A DNA stretch of 64,000 bases. Source: Anaerolineaceae bacterium. Its GTDB lineage: Bacteria > Chloroflexota > Anaerolineae > Anaerolineales > Anaerolineaceae. The notes beneath the pieces were generated by a model. That model saw nothing but the letters and a program-made list of their open reading frames with translations, searched no databases and had not been told where the DNA came from. Shown in pieces: positions 51,089 to 59,522 of the stretch. Made by a program: the position numbers and the translations under genes. Position 1 is the first letter of the stretch; every line of letters begins with the position of its first letter. The DNA lies in NCBI GenBank assembly GCA_016841365.1, contig JAENZI010000007.1, forward strand, positions 1-64,000. The letters run 5' to 3'.

Positions 51089-51108
51089 AATTGGGAACGG
51101 TTCCAATT
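51089..51108. promoter_or_regulatory. LacI-type operator
   Basis: AATTGGGAACGGTTCCAATT is a 20-bp dyad with 8 of 10 matching pairs and a CG at its exact centre, the classic design of LacI/GalR-family operators. It begins 3 nt downstream of the -10 element and covers the predicted start site, so a bound repressor would block initiation. The LacI-family protein encoded at 52382-53389 is the obvious candidate. Confidence 0.75.
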
Positions 51109-51110
51109 CC

Positions 51111-51139
51111 ATATTACACTAACCCACACAATTTGTCAA
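51111..51139 (-). promoter_or_regulatory. sigma70-type promoter of binding protein/opp operon
   Basis: On the minus strand TTGACA (51139-51134) and TAATAT (51116-51111) are separated by exactly 17 nt. The predicted start is near 51104, inside the LacI-type operator, about 355 nt before the binding-protein ATG. Confidence 0.75.
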
Positions 51140-51228
51140 CAAGATTTGAACAAATGGTTAACGATGTTAACAATAATGCGGGTTTATCCATTAAGACAAA
51201 ACGACGATGATTGACAATTAGAATAGGT

Positions 51229-52119
51229 TCAGGCTTGCTTCGGCGTTTTGAGATTCACCATGACAATTCCAATTGCAGCAATCAGCAGGCCGATCAGATC
51301 CATTAAGCCCAACCGCTCACCCAAAAATGCCCAGGAGAGGAATGCAATTTGGATCAGCATGGTGTTATTGATTACACTTGATTCCACGGCAGTCAAATCC
51401 TGCAGCGTGCGATTCCATAATGTGAAGGCAAAGGCGGTGTTGACAACGGACAACCATGCCACAACCAGCATCGATTTAAGACTCAACTGAGGAAGTCCCT
51501 CAACTGCCAGCCCTGCACCCAGCAATAAAACAGACCCGATTCCCATGCTGATCACAGTGACAACCGCCGGTGAGATTCTGCGCTCCCGGTTAACAGATCG
51601 GCCTAAAATCGCGGCTATCGCATTGGCGAAGATTGTCACCCCGGCAAACACGTAGCCTAAAAACCTTGTAGACCCACCCTGAAACGGAAAGAAATATAAC
51701 AGAACGCCAACAAGGAAAATGCCAATGCCAGTCCAATGGCGGGATGAAGGAACTTCTTGTAGAAACACAATTCCCGACAACGCTGTCAGAACCGTGGTGA
51801 AATTAAGCAATAAGCTGAAAGGTGTTGCATCCAGATAGCTCAGGGTGAGGAATTGTCCGCCCTGGGTCAGAAAATAGTAAACTACCCCCAATACAGCCAG
51901 ACCGAGCCAATCAGCGCCACTCAAAGACGAAAATTGAGCCCGATGCTTGATGAAAATCATTGGCAAGAGCATTAGGGTCGCCGAAAAATAGCGCAAGCCT
52001 GCAAAAGTCAGGGGTGGGATTTCATCCAAAGTCAATTTGATCAAAATCCATGATGTTGACCATAAAAAGGTAACAAAAAGTGCTTGAAAGACCGCCCATG
52101 CCCGCTTAGATATTCGCAT
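51229..52119 (-). CDS. EamA/DMT-family transporter
   Basis: A 296-residue drug/metabolite transporter with ten predicted transmembrane helices in two homologous EamA halves. The first half includes LWSTSWILIKLTLDEIPPLT and the second FANAIAAILGRSVNRERRIS. The substrate is unknown; members export amino acids, metabolites or nucleotides. AGGAG lies 8 nt before the ATG. It sits between the transport operon and the divergent lacI gene but has no evident link to sugar use. Confidence 0.92.
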   Translation of the reverse strand: MRISKRAWAVFQALFVTFLWSTSWILIKLTLDEIPPLTFAGLRYFSATLMLLPMIFIKHRAQFSSLSGADWLGLAVLGVVYYFLTQGGQFLTLSYLDATPFSLLLNFTTVLTALSGIVFLQEVPSSRHWTGIGIFLVGVLLYFFPFQGGSTRFLGYVFAGVTIFANAIAAILGRSVNRERRISPAVVTVISMGIGSVLLLGAGLAVEGLPQLSLKSMLVVAWLSVVNTAFAFTLWNRTLQDLTAVESSVINNTMLIQIAFLSWAFLGERLGLMDLIGLLIAAIGIVMVNLKTPKQA

Positions 52120-52227
52120 CCCAATCTCCTGTTCGCTGAAAATATCATAACATATGGCGCTGGATGAAAACCAAGAATTGCCGGGTTATTCTTCAATTCA
52201 ATTTTTATCAATTCGTGGAAAATACTT

Positions 52228-52256
52228 TTGACAACATAGTTGTTATCGTGTAAGAT
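52228..52256 (+). promoter_or_regulatory. sigma70-type promoter of lacI-family gene
   Basis: TTGACA (52228-52233) and TAAGAT (52251-52256) with a 17-nt spacer. The predicted start is near 52263, giving a leader of about 119 nt. A perfect dyad ACAAC-ATA-GTTGT (52231-52243) overlaps the -35 region. Confidence 0.72.
52231..52243. promoter_or_regulatory. dyad overlapping lacI -35 region
   Basis: ACAAC and GTTGT are perfect inverted arms with an ATA spacer, covering the end of the -35 hexamer and the first part of the spacer. The position suits a repressor site, but it lacks the central CG of the LacI-type site at 51089-51108, so the binding protein may be different. Confidence 0.45.
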
Positions 52257-52275
52257 AAAATTGATTAGCAAGAGC

Positions 52276-52289
52276 TTTGTGTACTCACC
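52276..52289 (+). promoter_or_regulatory. 14-bp element shared with opp leader (copy 2)
   Basis: TTTGTGTACTCACC, identical to 50974-50987, beginning about 13 nt after the predicted lacI transcription start. In RNA this copy is exactly complementary to the copy in the oppositely transcribed binding-protein leader. Confidence 0.5.
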
Positions 52290-52381
52290 AAACGAAAATT
52301 AACCAGCCCGATCAGAAATTTAGGTCATTTTTCCGCGTCGACCTGGAAAATGACCTGTTTTGTTGTGAGAACTTAAACAAT

Positions 52382-53389
52382 ATGACCACCATTAATGAAA
52401 TTGCACAAATTGCTGGTGTATCCCGCTCCACGGTTTCACGGGTGATCAACCACGACCCCAATGTCAGCAATCGAACCCGGGTCAAGGTGCAGGCGATCAT
52501 AGACGAGAAGGGTTACCAACCCAACCCGGTTGCCCGCAGTCTGATGACTGGGCGCTCGCGTGTGTTAGGCCTGGTGATCCCAACATCCTACAGCAGCCTT
52601 TATACAGACCCATTTTTCAGCATGGTCGCCCACGGGATCTCATCCACCTGCACTGTTAATAATTACACGCTCATGCTCTGGCTGCTTGAACCGGATTACG
52701 AAAAGCGCGCCAACAGCAATATCCTCAACAACCGCCTGATTGATGGGATCATTATTGCCTCCAACATGATTGATGACCCGCTGGTTGACGGCCTGATTCA
52801 AAGAAATGTTCCGATGGTACAGATCGGTCGCAACGATCACCCTGAGGTGAGCAGCGTGGACGCCGACAATGTGCATGGGTCGGCGATGGCTGTCAGGTAC
52901 CTGGTGAGGACGGGGAGAAAACGCCTAGCGACGATCACCGGCAACATGGACCTGTACAGCGGGTATGACCGCTTGATCGGGTTTAAACGGGGATTAGAGG
53001 AGAACCATCTACCAATTCTCGAAGAGCACATTGCTTACGGCGATTACACTGAGGAAGGGGGTTATGTCCAGACAAAAGCCCTTCTCTCTCGAACTGAGTT
53101 TGATGGGTTGTTTGTCGCCAGTGATATGATGTCCTTCGGCGCAATCCAGGCTATCCAGGAAGCGGGTTTGCGCGTCCCTGAAGATATTGCAGTGGTCAGT
53201 TTTGACGACCTCCCGGCGGCAGCCCGGCACAAACCTGCGCTGACCGCCATCCGTCAGCCCATACACCAGATGGGATCGATTGCCGCCCAAACCCTGATCG
53301 ATCAATTAGAAAGCAAAGACACTGCGACACCAAAACGAATCATCCTGCCTACCGAACTGGTCATCAGGGAAACAACTATCCAGCCTTAA
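52382..53389 (+). CDS. LacI-family transcriptional regulator
   Basis: A 335-residue LacI/GalR-type repressor. The helix-turn-helix is at about 3-24 (INEIAQIAGVSRSTVSRVIN), the hinge helix at about 46-60 (YQPNPVARSLMTGRS), and the periplasmic-binding-like sensor core follows (VLGLVIPTSYSS..., VVSFDDLPAA near the end). The ATG at 52382 is preferred because the HTH starts immediately; upstream in-frame codons to 52277 include the promoter leader. The likely target is the operator at 51089-51108 and the likely inducer a beta-gluco-oligosaccharide or its breakdown product. Confidence 0.94.
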   Translation: MTTINEIAQIAGVSRSTVSRVINHDPNVSNRTRVKVQAIIDEKGYQPNPVARSLMTGRSRVLGLVIPTSYSSLYTDPFFSMVAHGISSTCTVNNYTLMLWLLEPDYEKRANSNILNNRLIDGIIIASNMIDDPLVDGLIQRNVPMVQIGRNDHPEVSSVDADNVHGSAMAVRYLVRTGRKRLATITGNMDLYSGYDRLIGFKRGLEENHLPILEEHIAYGDYTEEGGYVQTKALLSRTEFDGLFVASDMMSFGAIQAIQEAGLRVPEDIAVVSFDDLPAAARHKPALTAIRQPIHQMGSIAAQTLIDQLESKDTATPKRIILPTELVIRETTIQP

Positions 53390-53432
53390 TCTTTGTTCAT
53401 CCATGCCGCGAATAGCAATCAGTATGGGGATA

Positions 53433-53441
53433 TGCTAAAAT
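53433..53441 (+). promoter_or_regulatory. extended -10 of amrB, leaderless candidate
   Basis: TGCTAAAAT is an extended -10 (TG-n-TAAAAT) ending 6 nt before the amrB ATG, so the predicted +1 coincides with the A of the start codon. There is no ribosome-binding site upstream. Confidence 0.5.
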
Positions 53442-53447
53442 TCTATT

Positions 53448-54293
53448 ATGATGATTGATAAAATTGTCAGACCCTCACCCATTGCTGGCACATGGTATAG
53501 TGCCAACCCACAACAACTCAAGCGCGCTGTAGATAGTTACATCAACGAAGCCGACCTGCCTAAACTACCTGGAGAGGTCATTGGCGTGGTTGCCCCGCAT
53601 GCAGGCTATCGTTATTCAGGCGCAGTTGCAGGGCATGCCTTCAAATCTGTCAAAGGCAAATCCTTTGACCTGGTCGTAGTCGTCTCACCTCTGCACCAAT
53701 ATCACCCGCACCCCATCCTGACCAGTGCCCACAGTGCGTATCGCACACCACTGGGGGATATCCCCATCGCAGAAGAACAGCTCGAGAAAATCGATAAGAC
53801 GTTACAAGAGAGGATCAGAGTCGGAATGACCCCGATCGCTAACGACCAGGAGCACTCACTGGAAATTGAACTACCTTTTTTGCAGTGCGCCCTGGCAAAC
53901 GACTTCAAATTGATCCCTATCATGCTCCGTGATCAAACCCGCCGAACTGCCCGGATACTTGGCAAAGCGCTGGCTGACTGCCTCAAAGACGAATCCGTCT
54001 TGCTGGTCGCCAGCAGTGACCTTTCACATTTTTACCCTGAAGCCGTTGCTAATCAACTCGACAATAAAGTGTTATCAACCCTGGCTGAATTCTCGCCTGA
54101 AGGTCTGTTCGACTTGAAGGACGCCGGGGAAGGCCACGCCTGCGGGTTGTCGGCTATTGCCACAGTGCTTTGGTGCACACAAGAAATCGGTGGGAACGGT
54201 GTCACACTCCTCAACTATGATACATCCGCCTCTTCCACCGGTGACTCATCGTCGGTGGTCGGTTATGGGGCGGCAGCGATCACCCGTTCATAA
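53448..54293 (+). CDS. amrB: AmmeMemoRadiSam protein B (MEMO1 family)
   Basis: A 281-residue MEMO-family protein. The hallmark segments are SPIAGTWYSANPQQL at about 10-24, GVVAPHAGYRYSGAVAGHAF at about 46-65, DQEHSLEIELPFLQ at about 133-146 and SSDLSHF in the second half. The conserved His and Asp residues in PHAGY, EHS and DLSHF form the metal or ligand pocket. Members of the AmmeMemoRadiSam group often occur with AMMECR1 and radical SAM genes, but neither is visible here. The gene starts 58 nt after lacI and lacks a ribosome-binding site; ATG at 53451 is an alternative start. Confidence 0.92.
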   Translation: MMIDKIVRPSPIAGTWYSANPQQLKRAVDSYINEADLPKLPGEVIGVVAPHAGYRYSGAVAGHAFKSVKGKSFDLVVVVSPLHQYHPHPILTSAHSAYRTPLGDIPIAEEQLEKIDKTLQERIRVGMTPIANDQEHSLEIELPFLQCALANDFKLIPIMLRDQTRRTARILGKALADCLKDESVLLVASSDLSHFYPEAVANQLDNKVLSTLAEFSPEGLFDLKDAGEGHACGLSAIATVLWCTQEIGGNGVTLLNYDTSASSTGDSSSVVGYGAAAITRS

Positions 54294-54314
54294 GCAGAAC
54301 AATCAATCAGCCAA

Positions 54315-55304
54315 ATGCACCCCTCACCCGCCCGACTTCTGCAAGCCATTATCATCCTCCTACTTTTATGGAGTACGGTTGCCTGCCAGGCCGCCGGAAC
54401 AGAAATTCCTATGCTCACGCCTACCTCCACCAGCACCTCCACGCCTACGGTCACCCACACACCCACAATCACGCCAACCGCAACGCTGGCGTTTACGATC
54501 ACGCCTCAGCCAACGATGACTCCATCGATCACCCTGACCCCTTACCCTACGCTCAGCGCGACCCCCTCGCCCAGCCCGGTACCGCTGCAGCCGGCTGTGT
54601 TGTTTCCTTTCAGAGATACCAACGACAGGGTTGTTGATTGGTCCTATTTTCACGTCACACAAATTGGTTTCAACCGGCTGAACGAGATCAACGATCTTTG
54701 GGCATTTGTCAGCTTTCAACTTTTGGATCGGGCAATCCACCAGCGAAATTTTGACTTCCTCGGAAAAACCATCACGGTCTATTATTTGAACGTTGCTCAC
54801 GAGTTTGACGGTGAGTTGCTGCCGATGCAATTGGTGTTAGGCGGGACAGCCGGAGAAAATGTTGCCATTGAAGATATCCCGGCTGGCGGGAACGCCTATG
54901 TGCAGGTGCGGGTTTTAGAAGCCTCAGACCTTTTTGCCCCTTACATCACCCACAGAGATGCCAACCGTGACTACGAATTGCGTGAAGAAACCTACCCGCT
55001 AATCTTCTTGAAAGACCTTCGGCAAATGCTGCCTACCCTGCCAGATGAACTGATCCTTTTAGCCGACCATCCCATCCTCTTCCCCCAGGATGACTGGCCG
55101 CAAATCAAACTGGATATGCAGCGGGTAGACCACCTGGCCGCCCGTTACCATCCATTTTTTGAGATCGATGATTACGGCAGACTGGCAAACCAAAGCGAGT
55201 TTGCCCTTGCTTTGCGCGACCATATCTTCAGGCAAACCACAATACCACTGGGTTTCTATGCCTACAGCAGCCAAACCCTGATCATCATCAAAGGGGGTCA
55301 ATAG
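54315..55304 (+). CDS. lipoprotein with Thr/Pro linker, unknown function
   Basis: A 329-residue lipoprotein: signal peptide with lipobox-like TVAC (Cys24), then a long Thr/Pro-rich linker (about 33-88, repeats such as TPTSTSTSTPT) and a C-terminal alpha/beta domain of about 235 residues without a recognised motif. Such linkers are common in secreted proteins of Chloroflexota. It lies 21 nt after amrB and probably shares its transcript. Confidence 0.78.
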   Translation: MHPSPARLLQAIIILLLLWSTVACQAAGTEIPMLTPTSTSTSTPTVTHTPTITPTATLAFTITPQPTMTPSITLTPYPTLSATPSPSPVPLQPAVLFPFRDTNDRVVDWSYFHVTQIGFNRLNEINDLWAFVSFQLLDRAIHQRNFDFLGKTITVYYLNVAHEFDGELLPMQLVLGGTAGENVAIEDIPAGGNAYVQVRVLEASDLFAPYITHRDANRDYELREETYPLIFLKDLRQMLPTLPDELILLADHPILFPQDDWPQIKLDMQRVDHLAARYHPFFEIDDYGRLANQSEFALALRDHIFRQTTIPLGFYAYSSQTLIIIKGGQ

Positions 55305-55318
55305 CGTTATTAAGCATA

Positions 55319-55363
55319 AACTGCCGGTTTCTTTGGTTAGAGAAACACGGCAGTTTTATTTAT
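55319..55363 (+). terminator. terminator of amrB-lipoprotein unit
   Basis: AACTGCCG-GTTTCT pairs with AGAAAC-A-CGGCAGTT (one bulge) over an 8-nt loop and is followed by TTATTTATT. It lies 14 nt past the lipoprotein stop and between convergent genes. Confidence 0.78.
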
Positions 55364-55384
55364 TCTCAAGGTTAAAGCCCGAGG

Positions 55385-57937
55385 TTAAGCCAGCGCCGCC
55401 AGCCAATTTTGGGCAATTTTCCGGTTGCGGTTCTCCAAAACCTGCATGGATTTGATCAGTTTATCTTTTACTTCATCCAGCGCCCATCCATTCTCACGGA
55501 TCGTATCCAAAACAGCCTGGCGCGTCTTATCTGTCAGGCGTGTCTGAGAGAGCATGTCCACCAGGCGCCATTCGCTGTAGGCTTTGCGGATCTCTTCGAT
55601 GGTCAGCGATTCTAACTTGGCTAAGGCTGCATCCATGATCTTTTTACCCAATTTAGGATCCTTACTTTCGACATACACCCGGTTGATCGGTTCAGTGCCA
55701 GAGGCCCTCACGCGCAATTGATAACGTTCATCGCCATCAGTGTCACGCAGCAGCATTTCAGCCACATCATAGCGGATGCCACCCAGAAAACCGAGTTCCA
55801 TCCCAGCGACCTCAGGATGACCTTCAGTATCAGGCAGATCTAAGTAATAATTAATAAAGGCTTCTTTTGCCTCTAATGGCGCATCCACATCCGTGCGGCC
55901 GGTGTTGGAAGTCTCATCATCTGGCGAACTGCCATAGGACTTCCACAGCCCCGCCATCTGTACGGTATCTTCCCATATCTCCGAGATAGTCGTCAGCGGA
56001 TTCTCTACTCGGGTGCCAAAATATGCCAGCATATCCATGATCAAAAGGTTCGCCCAGGGGCCATCTTTATCTGTAATGTGACCGCGTGTGGTCAGTCCCG
56101 ATGATTCCTCGCCGCCAATCAAGATCCTATCACGCCAATTATCTGGCAGCGGCTTTTCGGATTGGTAAGCGCGGTCTACACGGCGGATCTCTTCGATGTA
56201 CTTGATGCCCACCGGCACCAGGAATGCGTGCTCCAGGATGCGGTCTTCGCTTGTACCAATTTTTATGTGATAGAAAGGATGGCTGACATACGCGGGTAAT
56301 GCGCCCTCAGCAGGTTCATTCTCCTCGTTGTCGCGGATCATCCCGGCTAAAATCTCAATCAAAGGCGATCCGGTTTGTGTGGCAATCACCCGGCCTTTCA
56401 GGCCGCGCTCCACACCCAAATATCGAACCAGCATCGGTAAGATTTGGTTGGGGCGGAAAAAGACACCGCCCTTATCTACCACGCCAAACCGGTCCGCATC
56501 TGTATCCATCCCCAACCCAAGATGTGCGCCGGTTTCGGCTACCTTTTCCTTAAGCGGATTGATGAAAGGCTCTTCCGGGTTGGCATAATCCAACCCCGTC
56601 AGGTCTGGGTCACGCTGGGCATGAATGACCGTATAGCGCACCCCGGCTTCCCCCGCCAGACGGGTCATATACCCCCGCCCAGACCCATGAAATTCATCGA
56701 TCACCAGCATCTTATCGCTGAAAAATTCCCGGATCCGGTCGAAATCGATCGGAATGCGTGCATTCCCATTGCCGTTATCCTTGATCCAGCTCACATAATC
56801 ATCCAGGGGATCAAAACCTTGCAGCATACCTCTTTTTCGAGCCTCTTCAAGATCAGCCGTACGCGCATCGACATCCAGCAACTGCAACTCGTTGATGTGG
56901 AACGCGAGGAAATCCGTCACATTGGTGGGTGCGGGATAACCCAAACGGGGATTGAACTTGATGCCCTGCCATTCTGGCGGGTTATGGCTGGCTGTGCAGA
57001 TCAATAAACCAGCCACCTCATCCGGGGGCAGAAATTCAGTCAGGTAATAAACCAGCGCCGGTGTGGGTGTATCACGGTCTGCGAGCTCAACCTCGAAGCC
57101 ATTTGCCAGGCAAACCGAAGCCGTCCACTCAGATACAAGATCTGCATTGCGCCGGGTGTCATAACCGATCACAATTTTCCGGCCTGCTAAATCCTCATGT
57201 CCGACATAATCCGGCACGTCCACATCATTCAGAAAATCGCAAACAGCCTGAACGACCTGCTTGGCCCGGCGTTCCGTGAAGTCAGCCCCCCAGCGCGCCC
57301 GCACCCCAGAGGTGCCAAACCGCAAATATTTGCGATCATAGATCATACGCAGCAACCCCAGGCTATCGCCATCGCCGACCAACAAAGGTTCCATGGTGCG
57401 CAGCCTGAAATCATACAGCCGCTCATAGATGTTGGCAATTTGAACCACCCTGAAGGGCATCCAGCGGTTAGGATCTTTCTCATAATCCAGGCTGTCTAAC
57501 AGCGGGAGAATTTCATGATCGATTGCCTCGCGCAGGCTGTCGAAGACCGGGGCACCCAGGTAACGCTTGGCAAGGTGAATTGCCTTCTGGCGCAATGCGC
57601 CCGTGACAGTTAGATAAACCTGGTCAATTATTTCTCGGCGCGCCTTACCGTCGGCATCCTTGGGCTTGAACTGTTCATGTCGATACTGGGTGCCGGTAGC
57701 CGCCAGGGTTAATAACATGCTGAATGCGCGGGAAGAATCCACTGGGGCTTTTGCAATCAATGTATTGTCTGATATCAGCAACCGGTCCAACACCTTTAAA
57801 AAATCAGCCATGGCTGAGATCGCCGGGTCCCACTGGCTGGCATTTTGCGCGTTCACCAACTTGCGGTTGATCTGATTGAAAATAACACCTAATTGTGAGA
57901 TCTTTAACCCCTCAAAATTAATATTATCCATGTCCAT
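55385..57937 (-). CDS. phosphoglucomutase/phosphomannomutase with long N-terminal extension
   Basis: An 850-residue alpha-D-phosphohexomutase. The catalytic core starts near residue 203 (KYLRFGTSGVRARWG), has the phosphoserine loop ICTASHNPPEW (Ser317), the metal loop GMDTDADRFG and the sugar loop GGEESSG, and ends with RASGTEP in the phosphate-binding domain. Usual family members have 450-600 residues; the first ~200 residues are an all-helical extension without a known motif, and about 85 extra residues follow the core. The start has AGGAG 6 nt upstream. It lies next to glmM and may interconvert glucose-1- and glucose-6-phosphate produced by the phosphorylases. Confidence 0.9.
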   Translation of the reverse strand: MDMDNINFEGLKISQLGVIFNQINRKLVNAQNASQWDPAISAMADFLKVLDRLLISDNTLIAKAPVDSSRAFSMLLTLAATGTQYRHEQFKPKDADGKARREIIDQVYLTVTGALRQKAIHLAKRYLGAPVFDSLREAIDHEILPLLDSLDYEKDPNRWMPFRVVQIANIYERLYDFRLRTMEPLLVGDGDSLGLLRMIYDRKYLRFGTSGVRARWGADFTERRAKQVVQAVCDFLNDVDVPDYVGHEDLAGRKIVIGYDTRRNADLVSEWTASVCLANGFEVELADRDTPTPALVYYLTEFLPPDEVAGLLICTASHNPPEWQGIKFNPRLGYPAPTNVTDFLAFHINELQLLDVDARTADLEEARKRGMLQGFDPLDDYVSWIKDNGNGNARIPIDFDRIREFFSDKMLVIDEFHGSGRGYMTRLAGEAGVRYTVIHAQRDPDLTGLDYANPEEPFINPLKEKVAETGAHLGLGMDTDADRFGVVDKGGVFFRPNQILPMLVRYLGVERGLKGRVIATQTGSPLIEILAGMIRDNEENEPAEGALPAYVSHPFYHIKIGTSEDRILEHAFLVPVGIKYIEEIRRVDRAYQSEKPLPDNWRDRILIGGEESSGLTTRGHITDKDGPWANLLIMDMLAYFGTRVENPLTTISEIWEDTVQMAGLWKSYGSSPDDETSNTGRTDVDAPLEAKEAFINYYLDLPDTEGHPEVAGMELGFLGGIRYDVAEMLLRDTDGDERYQLRVRASGTEPINRVYVESKDPKLGKKIMDAALAKLESLTIEEIRKAYSEWRLVDMLSQTRLTDKTRQAVLDTIRENGWALDEVKDKLIKSMQVLENRNRKIAQNWLAALA

Positions 57938-58010
57938 GCATTACTCCTGAAATTATCTCCGCCTTTAAATTTAGTGACGCTAATCATACCTCATACGGGT
58001 ACCTCAATCA

Positions 58011-59483
58011 TCACACACGGGCAACCAGCCCGCCCCGGGTTACATTCAGCACCTCAAGAAAACTGCCTTCAGGTGTACCGGTTGCAGATTGAACCGCACT
58101 GCACAACGTGAAGGCTTTTTGTGCCAGTTCATCTTCGGTGTGGCGGTTATCAGCTTCCAGCATCAAACGTACTTTGGGTTCTGTGCCCGAATACCGCAGA
58201 TTGAGCCTGGTCAAGCCGGGTAGCGTGCGCTCCAATTCTTCGCGCAGTGCCGTCACCTGCTCAAGCTGATCAAGGTCTGTTTTCTGGGCGACCACAGCAG
58301 ATGCAATCACCTGCGGATATTTATGGATGCTGTCGGCAAGTTCTGCCAGGGTAGATTTGCCGCTGGACATAAAGGCGCGGATCAGATAGATTGCTGAGCG
58401 CAAGCCATCTCCGGTGGCATGCGTCTCATCCATCAAGATGATATGCCCCGACTGTTCCCCGCCCAGCCCGATTTGATTGGGTCGGTCAGTTTGATGCTTC
58501 AGACCGATCAGTTCAGACATGACATATTTATCGCCGACTGGTGTCTCGGTAAAATCAATTTTGCGGTCAGCAAAATATTTCACCAAAGCGCCGTTACGCA
58601 TGGTGGTGCTCACCACGGTATTGCCTAATAACCTGCCTTCAGAGACGAAATAATCAGCCAAAATTGCCAGCATGTGATCGCCGTCCACCAGGTTGCCCGC
58701 CTCATCCACAAAAATGACGCGGTCTGCGTCACCGTCAAATACAATCCCAAAATTTGCATCGAATTTTTCGATCAATGTATGCAGATCTTCGGGTTGCCGC
58801 CGCACATGCTCTGACCCTGCGTGCTCATTGATATTTTTCCCTGTGGGTGAAGCATGGATCACAACCACATCCGCGCCCAACCTCGAGAACACCTGTGGTG
58901 CATACCATGAAGCAGCGCCATTGGCACAATCCAACACCAGGCGCAATCCGTCCATCGAAAACCCGTTGTGTTCATCCACAAGGTTATTGACATATAATTC
59001 GCGCATATCCGAGCCGTCAATTCTGCGGCCATAATCCTTTGTTTCACTGTCCAGTTGGTCCATGGGCTCATTCAGCAGAGATTCGATTTCAAGTTCGACA
59101 TCTTCGCTCAACTTAAGCGCTTCTGCATTGAAAAATTTTATGCCGTTTTCCTCAACCGGGTTGTGGGATGCAGAGATCACCACACCAGCTTCAGCGTTGA
59201 TTTTGCGCACCATAAAAGCGACACCGGGGGTGGTCATCACACCCAAATCCACAACTGTGGCACCGCTGGCCAGCAAACCGGTGGTCAGCGCGCTTTGCAG
59301 CATTTCTCCCGATTGGCGCGTATCGCGTCCGATTACGAACGTCGGCTGATTGACGGTACGCGAGAGGACAATGCCTGCAGCAAAGCCAAGGTGGGTGACA
59401 AAATGGGGGACAAGGGGAAATTCCCCAACCTTACCACGGATGCCATCCGTCCCAAAATAATGACGCTTTAAATTCGTTGGCAT
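58011..59483 (-). CDS. glmM: phosphoglucosamine mutase
   Basis: A 490-residue phosphohexomutase of the GlmM type, making glucosamine-1-phosphate for cell-wall precursors. It shows YFGTDGIRGKVGEFPL near the start, the phosphoserine loop VISASHNPVEENGIKFF, the metal loop VFDGDADR, and the C-terminal LRYSGTEPKVRLMLE. It is about 40 residues longer than typical GlmM (445-450), mostly at the C-terminus. AGGAG lies 9 nt before the ATG. Substrate specificity between glucosamine and other hexoses is not certain from sequence. Confidence 0.9.
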   Translation of the reverse strand: MPTNLKRHYFGTDGIRGKVGEFPLVPHFVTHLGFAAGIVLSRTVNQPTFVIGRDTRQSGEMLQSALTTGLLASGATVVDLGVMTTPGVAFMVRKINAEAGVVISASHNPVEENGIKFFNAEALKLSEDVELEIESLLNEPMDQLDSETKDYGRRIDGSDMRELYVNNLVDEHNGFSMDGLRLVLDCANGAASWYAPQVFSRLGADVVVIHASPTGKNINEHAGSEHVRRQPEDLHTLIEKFDANFGIVFDGDADRVIFVDEAGNLVDGDHMLAILADYFVSEGRLLGNTVVSTTMRNGALVKYFADRKIDFTETPVGDKYVMSELIGLKHQTDRPNQIGLGGEQSGHIILMDETHATGDGLRSAIYLIRAFMSSGKSTLAELADSIHKYPQVIASAVVAQKTDLDQLEQVTALREELERTLPGLTRLNLRYSGTEPKVRLMLEADNRHTEDELAQKAFTLCSAVQSATGTPEGSFLEVLNVTRGGLVARV

Positions 59484-59522
59484 AAAAACTTGCTCCTGTC
59501 TTTCTTATGATCAAATAGATAG

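Larger units (their letters stand above)
50748..51228. other. 481-nt regulatory gap with long leader of binding protein operon
   Basis: This gene-free stretch holds the promoter (51111-51139), the LacI-type operator (51089-51108) and a predicted leader of about 355 nt for the binding-protein gene. The 14-bp element shared with the lacI leader is at 50974-50987. GTTAACGATGTTAAC at about 51159-51173 lies upstream of the promoter. A 103-codon plus-strand frame crosses the region but overlaps the promoter and has no start signals. No known riboswitch was recognised. Confidence 0.6.

Noticed and set aside
50899-51210. 103-codon plus-strand open frame between the binding-protein and DMT genes
   Set aside because: It spans the promoter and operator of the transport operon, has no ribosome-binding site and no recognisable protein character.
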